A stretch of DNA of 8,488 nt. Origin: Actinomycetes bacterium (GTDB lineage: Bacteria; Actinomycetota; Actinomycetes; Propionibacteriales; Propionibacteriaceae). Below, in pieces: positions 1 to 8,259 of the stretch. Position numbers and translations under genes: made by a program. The stretch's first letter is position 1; each line of letters starts with the position of its first letter. Below the pieces are notes generated by a model. The model searched no databases and was not told where the DNA came from. It was given only the letters and a program-made list of their open reading frames with translations. Location of the stretch: contig JAJYQH010000023.1 of the NCBI GenBank assembly GCA_021794705.1, positions 1 through 8,488 of the forward strand. The letters are read 5' to 3'.

Positions 1-68
1 CGCTGATCTTCTTCAGCCTGTTCGAGCGCCGCATCGTCGGCGGTCTCACCGGAGCCGTCAAGGGCTGA
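1..68 (+). CDS. Carbohydrate ABC transporter permease, C-terminal end (partial)
   Basis: Only the last 21 residues are present, read from position 3 and ending at the TGA at 66-68. They read LIFFSLFERRIVGGLTGAVK followed by G. This tail matches the usual C-terminus of MalG/LacG-type inner permease subunits of carbohydrate importers, where a last membrane helix is followed by a short cytoplasmic end of the form RR-(I/F)-V-x-GLT-x-GAVKG. Such proteins form the transmembrane channel of a CUT1-type sugar uptake system in the cytoplasmic membrane. The gene is followed 6 bp later by a hairpin terminator and then by a xylanase gene, which suggests an oligosaccharide importer. The substrate cannot be read from this fragment. 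The family call rests on the short tail only. Confidence 0.75.
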   Translation, partial: LIFFSLFERRIVGGLTGAVKG

Positions 69-74
69 CGAGCC

Positions 75-106
75 GGGACGCCGGTCCGACCCGGGGCCGG
101 CGTCCC
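75..106 (+). terminator. Hairpin terminator behind the permease gene
   Basis: A perfect 10-bp inverted repeat, GGGACGCCGG at 75-84 and CCGGCGTCCC at 97-106, encloses a 12-nt loop and begins 6 bp after the permease stop codon. There is no U-tract, as is common for terminators in high-GC actinobacteria. It probably ends the transporter transcript and separates it from the xylanase gene. Confidence 0.7.
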
Positions 107-109
107 ACC

Positions 110-196
110 CCCGGCGTAGCCGATGTCCGACGGCGCACGGTCCGGTCGCCCCCAGCGATCGGGTCGTCCGCCGGAGCGGACGGAGCGTACGCCGCC
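110..196. repeat. Four-arm intergenic repeat, copy A (diverged)
   Basis: Two direct modules, GGCGTAG (113-119) and GGCGCAC (132-138), lie 19 bp apart and are followed by two inverted modules, GTCCGCC (166-172) and GTACGCC (187-193), 21 bp apart. This is exactly the geometry of the element at 1561-1647. An ungapped alignment by eye gives 52 identities in 87 positions, concentrated in the arms; CCGACGGCG at 127-135 and GTACGCCGCC at 187-196 are shared exactly. It lies between the permease terminator and the xylanase gene. The arms pair less well than in the rmlB copy, so this looks like a decayed copy. Function unknown. Confidence 0.5.
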
Positions 197-314
197 CCAA
201 CCACACCGAAGGGAGGCGCGTCACCACCATGTCGGGGTCCTGACCCCCACGGATTCTGCAAGGCATGCACCACACAGGACACTGCACAGCACATTCCGAA
301 AGGAACCCACGGTA

Positions 315-2686
<2,372 letters not shown>

Positions 2687-2699
2687 GACGAGAGCCCCG

Positions 2700-4100
2700 A
2701 TGACGCCCCAGCCCCGGATCTCCACCACGCTCATCCCGGGGATGCTGGTCGTCGACCTGCCGCTGCCCGGCGACAGCCGCGGCTGGTTCAAGGAGAACTG
2801 GCAGCGGGAGAAGATGACCGCGCTCGGCCTTCCCGACTTCGGGCCGGTGCAGAACAACCTCTCGTTCAACGCGAGCGCCGGCGCCACCCGGGGTCTGCAC
2901 GCCGAGCCCTGGGACAAGTACGTGTCGCTCGCCTGCGGCCGCATCTTCGGCGCCTGGGTCGACCTGCGCGAGGGCCCCAGCTTCGGCGCGACGTTCACCC
3001 TGGAGATGGGCCCCGACAAGGGCGTCTTCGTCCCCCGCGGCGTCGCGAACGGCTACCAGGCGCTGGTCGACGGCACGGTCTACACCTACCTCGTCAACGA
3101 GCACTGGAGCCCGGAGGCACGCGCCTCGTACACCTACCTCAACCTCGCCGACGAGACCGTCGCGATCCCCTGGCCCATCCCCCTCGACCGGGCCGAGATC
3201 AGCACCGCGGACGCCGCCCATCCCCGGCTCGCCGACGTCGTCCCCATGCCCCCGCGCCGCACGGTGATCCTCGGCGCCGGGGGCCAGGTCGGCCGCGCTC
3301 TCGCCCGCATCCTCCCGGACGCCGTGGCGCTCACCCACGACGACCTCGACACCGCCGACGCCGACGCGCTCGCCCGGTTCGGGTGGGGCGGGGTCGGCAC
3401 GATCATCAACGCCGCCGCCTACACCGCCGTCGACACCGCCGAGACTCCGGAGGGGCGGCGCGACTGCTGGGCGGCCAACGTCACCGGGGTCGCCCACCTC
3501 GTCCGGCTCGCCCGCCGGCTCCGGGCCACGCTCGTGCACGTGAGCAGCGACTACGTCTTCGACGGGTCGGTCGAGCGCCACCGCGAGGACGAGCCGTTCA
3601 CCCCGCTCGGCGTCTACGGCCAGACCAAGGCCGCCGGCGACGCCCTGGTGGCCACCCTGGAGCGGCACTACATCGTGCGCGCCAGCTGGGTGATCGGGGA
3701 GGGTCGCAACTTCGTCCGCACCATGGCCGATCTCGCCGATCGCGGCGTCCGGCCGGCGGTGGTCGACGATCAGGTCGGCCGGCTCACCTTCGCCGACGAC
3801 CTGGCCGACGGCATCGCCCACCTGCTGTCCTCCGGTGCCCCCTTCGGCACCTACAACCTGTCCAACTCGGGCGAGAGCCGGTCGTGGGCCGCCATCGCCC
3901 GGGAGGTCTTCGCCGCGCGGGGCCGCAACCCCGACGACGTCACCCCGGTGAGCACCGCCGAGTACGCGGCCGGCCGGCCCGCGGCTCCCCGCCCCGCGCA
4001 CAGCACGCTCGTCCTCGATAGGATCACGGCTACCGGTTACGCCCCTCCGGACGCCGACGAGCGGCTGCGCGCCTACCTCGCCCGCATCCCACGGGGCTGA
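2700..4100 (+). CDS. rmlCD: Bifunctional dTDP-4-keto-sugar 3,5-epimerase / dTDP-4-dehydrorhamnose reductase (RmlC-RmlD fusion)
   Basis: This 466-aa protein joins two enzymes that are separate in most bacteria. Residues 1 to about 182 are an RmlC-type cupin with SRGWFKENW (26-34), RGLHAEPWDK (64-73) and PRGVANGYQ (112-120). His67 and Asp171 correspond by motif to the catalytic His-Asp pair. Residues about 187-466 form an RmlD-type reductase: the GAGGQVG nucleotide loop (192-198), NAAAYTAVDTAE (237-248), SSDYVFDG (282-289) and the Tyr306/Lys310 pair in YGQTK. Together they would convert the RmlB product to dTDP-L-rhamnose in the cytoplasm. The frame is continuous with no internal stop. The ATG lies 13 bp after the rmlB stop with only a weak purine-rich site before it, so translational coupling is likely. 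In the epimerase half the His of the usual GFAHGF motif is replaced by Asn117, and the usual catalytic Tyr region reads NEHW (133-136). Similar fusions are known in actinobacteria and other Gram-positives. Confidence 0.93.
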   Translation: MTPQPRISTTLIPGMLVVDLPLPGDSRGWFKENWQREKMTALGLPDFGPVQNNLSFNASAGATRGLHAEPWDKYVSLACGRIFGAWVDLREGPSFGATFTLEMGPDKGVFVPRGVANGYQALVDGTVYTYLVNEHWSPEARASYTYLNLADETVAIPWPIPLDRAEISTADAAHPRLADVVPMPPRRTVILGAGGQVGRALARILPDAVALTHDDLDTADADALARFGWGGVGTIINAAAYTAVDTAETPEGRRDCWAANVTGVAHLVRLARRLRATLVHVSSDYVFDGSVERHREDEPFTPLGVYGQTKAAGDALVATLERHYIVRASWVIGEGRNFVRTMADLADRGVRPAVVDDQVGRLTFADDLADGIAHLLSSGAPFGTYNLSNSGESRSWAAIAREVFAARGRNPDDVTPVSTAEYAAGRPAAPRPAHSTLVLDRITATGYAPPDADERLRAYLARIPRG

Positions 4101-4106
4101 GGCGGC

Positions 4107-4131
4107 GACCAGAGCGACGAAACCTCTGGTC
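4107..4131 (+). terminator. Weak hairpin behind rmlCD
   Basis: GACCAGAG (4107-4114) and CTCTGGTC (4124-4131) form a perfect 8-bp stem with a 9-nt loop, 6 bp after the rmlCD stop. There is no T-tract. It may partly end the rml transcript or act as a processing hairpin; read-through into the LCP gene 72 bp further on remains possible. Confidence 0.4.
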
Positions 4132-4202
4132 CGGCACAGGTTGGTGTGCGACAGTGGTCCCCATCACGTCGAGCCAGGACCCGGAAGGTAGGGGGAGGGT
4201 GC

Positions 4203-5381
4203 ATGGCCAACGACCAGCTGCCGTTCTTCGACGACGACTCCGACAAGGACCCGTCGGTCACTCCTCCCGCGGCTGCGGAGCCAGCCACGGATGTCACGGA
4301 CGCCGCCGACGTCACCCCTGAGGTGGCCGACCGGCCGCGACGACGACGCGGACGACGGGTGCTCATCGGCTCCCTGTCGATCCTCGGCGTCCTCGTGCTC
4401 GCGGTGGTCGGCGTCCTCGGCTACTACCTCAAGTCGGTCGACAACGCCCTGAGCCAGGCGCCCCGCGCGGACATCCTGCCGACGGTCTCGGGCAACCTCA
4501 CCGTGCCGGGCGGCTCCAACGGGTCGGGTGGTTCAGGTGGGGCGGGCGACAAGACCGGCCTCAACGTGCCCGCGCCGGACGCCGCCAACGCGATGAACAT
4601 CGTCATCATGGGCAGCGACTCGCGCGGCACCGACCGCGGCCGCAGCGACTCGCTCATCCTCATGCACATCAGCGGCGACCGGAAGAAGGTCTACCTCATC
4701 TCGTTCCCGCGCGACATGTGGGTGTCGATCCCGGGCTACGGCAACGCCAAGATCAACGCCGCCTACTCGTGGGGCGGTCCGACGTTGGCCATCCAGACCC
4801 TCGAGAACCTCGTGCACGTGCGGGTCGACCACGCGGCCATCGCCGACTTCACCGGGTTCACCGATCTCGTCGACGTCATCGGCGGCATCAGCGTCTACAA
4901 CAACCAGGCGTCCCGCAGCGACGGCGTCACCTTCCCGATGGGGCAGCTCAACCTCAACGGCAAGGACGCCCTCATCTACACCCGCGAGCGCTACGACCTC
5001 GCCAACGGCGACCTCGACCGGGCGGCCCGGCAGCGCGACGTCATCAAGGCGATCTTCCAGAAGGTGCTCACGCCGGCCGTGCTGGCCAACCCGTCCAAGT
5101 TCAACGCGGCGGCGCAGAAGATCGCCCCCAACGTCACCGTCGACTCGGGATTCACCAACGCCGCGATCGAGAAGCTGGCCCTGTCGATGCGGGTCACCTC
5201 GATCGACGACGTCCGGTCACTGCAGGCGCCGGTGAGCGGCTTCGCGGTCTCGGCCGACGGTCAGGACTACGACGTGGTCAACACGCCCGTGCTGGCGCAG
5301 CTCGCCACCGCCCTGGCCAATGACCAGATGGAGCAGTACTGGCAGCTGCACAAGAACGACCAGCGGGTCACCGCGCCCTGA
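4203..5381 (+). CDS. LytR-CpsA-Psr (LCP) family cell-wall glycopolymer transferase
   Basis: This 392-aa protein is membrane anchored with its catalytic domain outside the cytoplasm. LCP enzymes move glycopolymers from a polyprenyl-phosphate carrier onto peptidoglycan. ATG 4203 is chosen because a rich purine tract with GGGGGAGG (4191-4198) lies just upstream; an in-frame ATG exists at 4146 but lacks such a site. Order of parts: an acidic, Pro/Ala-rich cytoplasmic tail (1-43), a basic RPRRRRGRR patch (44-52), one membrane helix (about 53-75), a Gly/Ser linker (98-116) and the LCP domain (about 130-290). Key motifs are MGSDSR (136-141), RSDSLILMHI (147-156), SFPRDMWVSIPG (167-178), KINAAYSWGG (183-192) and RERYDLANGDLDRAARQRDV (261-280), with the conserved Arg and Asp residues that bind the lipid pyrophosphate. 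A short C-terminal segment of about 100 residues follows. Placement after rml genes suggests a rhamnose-containing polymer as substrate. That substrate is inferred. Confidence 0.93.
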   Translation: MANDQLPFFDDDSDKDPSVTPPAAAEPATDVTDAADVTPEVADRPRRRRGRRVLIGSLSILGVLVLAVVGVLGYYLKSVDNALSQAPRADILPTVSGNLTVPGGSNGSGGSGGAGDKTGLNVPAPDAANAMNIVIMGSDSRGTDRGRSDSLILMHISGDRKKVYLISFPRDMWVSIPGYGNAKINAAYSWGGPTLAIQTLENLVHVRVDHAAIADFTGFTDLVDVIGGISVYNNQASRSDGVTFPMGQLNLNGKDALIYTRERYDLANGDLDRAARQRDVIKAIFQKVLTPAVLANPSKFNAAAQKIAPNVTVDSGFTNAAIEKLALSMRVTSIDDVRSLQAPVSGFAVSADGQDYDVVNTPVLAQLATALANDQMEQYWQLHKNDQRVTAP

Positions 5382-6501
5382 CCGGCGTCCGGTGCGCGGC
5401 CGGCCTCGGGCCGTCCAGCGCTTCGGTCTTCCACGCGAGCAGCCGGGTGATGAACTCCTCCTCGGCGAACTCCCGCGCCCGGGCGCGGCAGGCCTCCGGG
5501 GCGCAGGCCCGGGCCGACTCGTAGGCGGCCCTCAGGGTGGACGCCTCGAAGTCGCGGACCAGGGCGCCGGTGACGCCGTCGATCACCGACTCGGGGGCCC
5601 CTCCCTCGGCGTTGGCCACCACCGGGGTGCCGGCCGCCATCGCCTCCACCGGGACGATGCCGAAGTCCTCGACCGGCGGGAAGACGAACACGCTCGCCCG
5701 CCGCAGCAACTCGCGGACGAGGGGCGTCGACGGCGAATCGATGACGTGCACCGGCACCGTGGCGGCATCTCCCCGGGCGAGGAGTTCCTCACGCAGCGGC
5801 CCCCCGCCGGCGAGCACGACGGGGACGCCGGCAGCCTCGCCCGTGGCGATGACGACGTCGAGCCGCTTGTAGGGGATGAACCGGGACAGTCCGAGGACGA
5901 ACTCCGTCGGCAGCGCGTCGAGCCGGCGCCGTTCGTCGCCGGTGAGCGCGACCGGCTGCGAGAAACCCGTCACGTCGACCGGCGGGTGGATCACGGTGCT
6001 GTCGCGCCCCCAGACCTCGGCGATGCGGCGGGCGACATAGTGGGAGTTGGCCGCCAGGGCGACCGCCTCGTGGGCGCGGCGCCGGTCGAGCGAGCGCAGC
6101 GGCGGAGCGGCCGCGCGGACGAGCGGGGATGCCCCCCGGTGGTCGAGTTCGGGCACCCACAGGTAGCGGGCGGGGGTGTGGACGTAGACGAGCTTGGGGA
6201 CGTCGCCCGTACGGAGCCGGGCGTGATGGGCGAAGGCGTGGGAGGAGACCAGCAGCCAGTCGTACCGGCCCTCCAGCGCTCGCCAGGCGAGTGGCATGAG
6301 CGGCAGGCTGAGCGCCTTGTGCCCGCGCAGCGGGGTGCGCGCGAGCACCGACTCGCCGACCCGGCGTCCGGGATAGCGACCCGGACTGTCGTCCCACAAC
6401 ACCCGCAGATCGGCGTCCGGCAGGGCCCGCATCATCGCGTCGAGGACGCGTTCGGCCCCGCCATGGCGCTCGAGCCACTCATGCACGATGAGGCCCGGCA
6501 T
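5368..6501 (-). CDS. GT4-type glycosyltransferase, group 1
   Basis: This 377-aa protein is a GT-B fold retaining glycosyltransferase that would transfer a sugar from a nucleotide donor to a lipid-linked or growing glycan at the cytoplasmic face. The start at 6501 has a strong site, GGAGGA, 3 nt upstream of ATG (CDS strand), within a longer G-rich tract. Landmarks are an N-terminal HEWLERHGGAERV (7-19), YVHTPARYLW (106-115), GLSRFIPYKRLD (204-215) with Lys212/Arg213 for the donor phosphates, AGGGPL (231-236), and the E-x7-E motif, Glu278 and Glu286 in VEDFGIVPVEA. No membrane segment or signal peptide is seen. It resembles WbaZ/mannosyltransferase-like O-antigen enzymes, but donor and acceptor cannot be read from sequence. 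It converges on the LCP gene, and the two coding regions overlap by 14 bp (5368-5381), leaving no room for a terminator between them. The basic C-terminal tail (364-377) lies partly in that overlap. Confidence 0.9.
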   Translation of the reverse strand: MPGLIVHEWLERHGGAERVLDAMMRALPDADLRVLWDDSPGRYPGRRVGESVLARTPLRGHKALSLPLMPLAWRALEGRYDWLLVSSHAFAHHARLRTGDVPKLVYVHTPARYLWVPELDHRGASPLVRAAAPPLRSLDRRRAHEAVALAANSHYVARRIAEVWGRDSTVIHPPVDVTGFSQPVALTGDERRRLDALPTEFVLGLSRFIPYKRLDVVIATGEAAGVPVVLAGGGPLREELLARGDAATVPVHVIDSPSTPLVRELLRRASVFVFPPVEDFGIVPVEAMAAGTPVVANAEGGAPESVIDGVTGALVRDFEASTLRAAYESARACAPEACRARAREFAEEEFITRLLAWKTEALDGPRPAAHRTPVRAR

Positions 6502-6543
6502 TGTTCCTCCCCCGAGGGACCGCCCCCCGACGGTCTGCTGTTC

Positions 6544-6549
6544 AGCCTA
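6544..6549 (-). promoter_or_regulatory. Possible -10 element for the glycosyltransferase gene
   Basis: On the minus strand this reads TAGGCT, a TANNNT match 42 bp upstream of the glycosyltransferase ATG, giving a leader of about 35 nt that contains the strong ribosome site. No good -35 is found at 16-18 bp. Proposed from position and consensus only. Confidence 0.25.
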
Positions 6550-6677
6550 GCCGCCGACGCCGCCACGCATCCAGAGAGCGCAGGACTGGTGGGACCTGTT
6601 TGGAGGAGCGACCAGATGAGTCCGCCCGGAGCGCGAGTAGGGGACTTGCAGGAATTCGCGGATTGTGCCGCCGCACG

Positions 6678-6925
6678 TCGTCCACAGCCACTGTGGACAG
6701 CGGAGCGGGGACACGCCGCTCGGGTCGCGCTCCGGTGACGGCGCGTGGCGCTGGGCCGGCACGAGCGGCCGAGCCACCCGACGCGCTCGGGTGGCCCGTC
6801 GCCCCTAGTCAAATGGATGATTCTTGGTGGGGCCGGCCCTCCGTCGGGCTGCCCCGACCCCGGCCGCCGCGGGAGGAGCGGCGTCCACACACGCCCTCGG
6901 CGTTTTGCACATCCCCTGTGGACAA
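6678..6925. promoter_or_regulatory. Cluster of DnaA-box-like sites upstream of serC
   Basis: Compared with the actinobacterial DnaA box TTGTCCACA: 6917-6925 is a perfect match on the minus strand, 6678-6686 (plus) and 6692-6700 (minus) match at 8 of 9, and 6881-6889 (plus) at 7 of 9. The two 8/9 sites face each other and form the dyad GTCCACAG-CCA-CTGTGGAC (6680-6698). No dnaA, dnaN or other origin genes are near, so this is not oriC as seen here; a DnaA titration or regulatory role is possible. The dyad alone could equally be another regulator's operator. Confidence 0.35.
6773..6795. other. GC-rich hairpin in the serC upstream region
   Basis: GCCACCCGA (6773-6781) and TCGGGTGGC (6787-6795) form a perfect 9-bp stem with a 5-nt loop. 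It follows no long gene on the plus strand, so it is not an obvious terminator. It may end leftward antisense transcription, act in a leader RNA, or be a binding site. Confidence 0.4.
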
Positions 6926-7003
6926 CTCCTGTGGTTGACGGGGTCGACGGCACTGGCGCCGCCGTCCCGGGGACGACGGCCCGGGCAGGGAGGGCGTCCG
7001 TGG

Positions 7004-7009
7004 AACAAT
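7004..7009 (+). promoter_or_regulatory. Possible -10 element of serC (leaderless transcript)
   Basis: AACAAT ends 6 nt before the serC GTG at 7016, close to the geometry at rmlB. It lacks the leading T of TANNNT. The nearest purine-rich tract (GGGAGGG, about 6988-6994) is more than 20 nt from the GTG, too far for a ribosome site, which favours a leaderless start. Confidence 0.3.
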
Positions 7010-7015
7010 GCGACC

Positions 7016-8095
7016 GTGCGCGTCTACAACTTCTCCGCGGGTCCCGCCGTCATGCCGATCGAGGTGCTCGAGCGGGCGCAGGCCGAGCTCACCGACTGGC
7101 GGGGCAGCGGCATGTCGGTGATGGAGGTGTCCCACCGCGGCAAGGACTTCGTCGAGTGCGCCGCGGACGCCGAGACGCTCCTGCGCCGGGTGATGGGCAT
7201 CCCCGACGACTACGCGGTGCTGTTCATTCAGGGCGGGGCGACCGGGCAGTTCGCCGCGGTGCCGATGAACCTCACCGCGCCCGGCGACACGATCAGCCTC
7301 GTGAACACCGGCCAGTGGTCGAGCAGGGCGCAGAAGGAGGCCGCGGCGCTCGGCCTGGAGGTGGCGGTCGTCGCCGACGAGGCGGAGTCCGGCTACACCA
7401 CGACGCCCGAGCCCGGCTCCTTCGAGGCCGCGGAGGGGTCGAGGTACCTGCACTACACGCCCAACGAGACGATCGGCGGGGTGGAGTTCGGGTACGTGCC
7501 CGACGTCGACGTCCCGCTGGTCGCCGACGCGAGTTCCACGATCCTGTCGCGGCCGATCGACGTCTCGCGCTTCGGTGTCATCTACGCCGGCACGCAGAAG
7601 AACATGGGACCCGCCGGCATGGCGGTGGTGATCGTCCGCCGTGACCTGCTGGGGCACGCCCGCCCGGGGACGCCGAGCATCTTCGACTACGCGAAGATGG
7701 CCGACACCGACTCGATGCTCAACACCCCGCCGACGTTCTCGATCTACCTGCTCGGGCTGATCCTCGACTGGGTAGAGAACCAGGGCGGCCTCGAGGCGAT
7801 GGGCAAGCTCAACAAGGACAAGGCCGACGCCCTCTACCAGTACATCGACGCCTCGCCGTTCTACTCCAACCCCGTCGACGTCTCGGCCCGGTCGTGGATG
7901 AACGTCCCGTTCCTGCTCGCCCGTCCCGAGTTGGACAAGCAGTTCGTCAGCGAGGCGGCGTCCGCGGGGCTGATGAACCTGGCGGGCCACCGCTCGGTGG
8001 GGGGCATGCGCGCGAGCATCTACAACGCCATGCCGATCGAGGGCGTGCTCGCGCTCATCGACTTCATGGACGGCTTCGCCGCCCGCAACTCCTGA
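7016..8095 (+). CDS. serC: Phosphoserine aminotransferase
   Basis: This 359-aa PLP enzyme exchanges the amino group of glutamate with 3-phosphohydroxypyruvate to give phosphoserine, the second step of serine synthesis in the cytoplasm. The same family also acts in vitamin B6 synthesis in some bacteria. The GTG at 7016 is chosen because it yields the standard family N-terminus MRVYNFSAGPAVMP; the frame continues upstream to 6824 but codes nothing recognisable, and the ATG at 7008 is out of frame. Visible features are SHRGKDF (39-45), GGATGQF (73-79), Trp101, Asp171 in VADASS, the PLP lysine Lys195 in AGTQKNMGPAG, and the substrate-binding end GHRSVGGMRASIYNA (324-338) with Arg326 and Arg332. 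Length matches the E. coli/Bacillus type, not the longer mycobacterial type. It appears to be a single-gene unit: the next gene is convergent, and a four-arm repeat lies behind it that can also fold as a terminator-like hairpin. Confidence 0.96.
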   Translation: MRVYNFSAGPAVMPIEVLERAQAELTDWRGSGMSVMEVSHRGKDFVECAADAETLLRRVMGIPDDYAVLFIQGGATGQFAAVPMNLTAPGDTISLVNTGQWSSRAQKEAAALGLEVAVVADEAESGYTTTPEPGSFEAAEGSRYLHYTPNETIGGVEFGYVPDVDVPLVADASSTILSRPIDVSRFGVIYAGTQKNMGPAGMAVVIVRRDLLGHARPGTPSIFDYAKMADTDSMLNTPPTFSIYLLGLILDWVENQGGLEAMGKLNKDKADALYQYIDASPFYSNPVDVSARSWMNVPFLLARPELDKQFVSEAASAGLMNLAGHRSVGGMRASIYNAMPIEGVLALIDFMDGFAARNS

Positions 8096-8112
8096 CCGGA
8101 CCTTCCCAGCCG

Positions 8113-8196
8113 GCTGGCGATTTCGACGCTCTTGCTGGCGATTTCTGCCGATTCCGCGTCGAGAACGCCAGCAACAGCAGAGAACGCCAGCAACAG
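8113..8196. repeat. Four-arm repeat / hairpin between convergent serC and alcohol dehydrogenase genes
   Basis: GCTGGCGATTTC occurs at 8113-8124 and 8134-8145 (21 bp apart). GAGAACGCCAGCAACAG occurs at 8161-8177 and 8180-8196 (19 bp apart); its first 12 bases are the reverse complement of GCTGGCGTTCTC, a variant of the first module. The inner pair, 8132-8145 with 8161-8174, can form a 14-bp stem with one A-A mismatch and one G-U pair around a 15-nt loop. It lies 17 bp after the serC stop and may terminate transcription from both sides. Arm order and the 19/21-bp spacings match the elements at 110-196 and 1561-1647, although the centre is 8 bp shorter. Confidence 0.7.
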
Positions 8197-8259
8197 AGGC
8201 CGGGACGGAACGGGCATGATGTCCGGCTCCCGCGGGGAGAGGGACGGGACTCGGGCGGC

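Larger units (their letters stand above)
6502..7015. other. 514-bp intergenic region between divergent glycosyltransferase and serC genes
   Basis: No convincing protein gene lies here. It must hold divergent promoters. It contains DnaA-box-like sites (6678-6700, 6881-6889, 6917-6925), a GC-rich hairpin (6773-6795), a looser inverted repeat CGGAGCG (6701-6707) with CGCTCCG (6728-6734), and an isolated TTGACG (6935-6940) with no -10 at the usual spacing. One 40-codon open frame at 6616-6738 has a good Shine-Dalgarno site, but its peptide is unlike any family I know. A 41-codon frame at 6813-6938 has no ribosome site. Confidence 0.6.

Noticed and set aside
123..314. N-terminal extension of the xylanase frame by 64 codons
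   Set aside because: It covers intergenic repeat sequence, would bury the signal peptide inside the protein, and the ATG at 315 has a well-placed GAAAGGA.
6586..6600. GGTGGGACC resembling a T-box core upstream of serC
   Set aside because: Only the short core matches; no specifier stem or antiterminator follows, and it lies over 400 bp from serC.
6813..6938. 41-codon frame starting MDDSWWGRPS upstream of serC
   Set aside because: No ribosome site, Pro/Arg-rich low complexity, and no recognisable leader-peptide feature such as a run of regulatory codons.
6935..6940. TTGACG as the -35 of a serC promoter
   Set aside because: Positions 16-18 bp downstream are GC-only (around 6957-6964), so no -10 partner is present.
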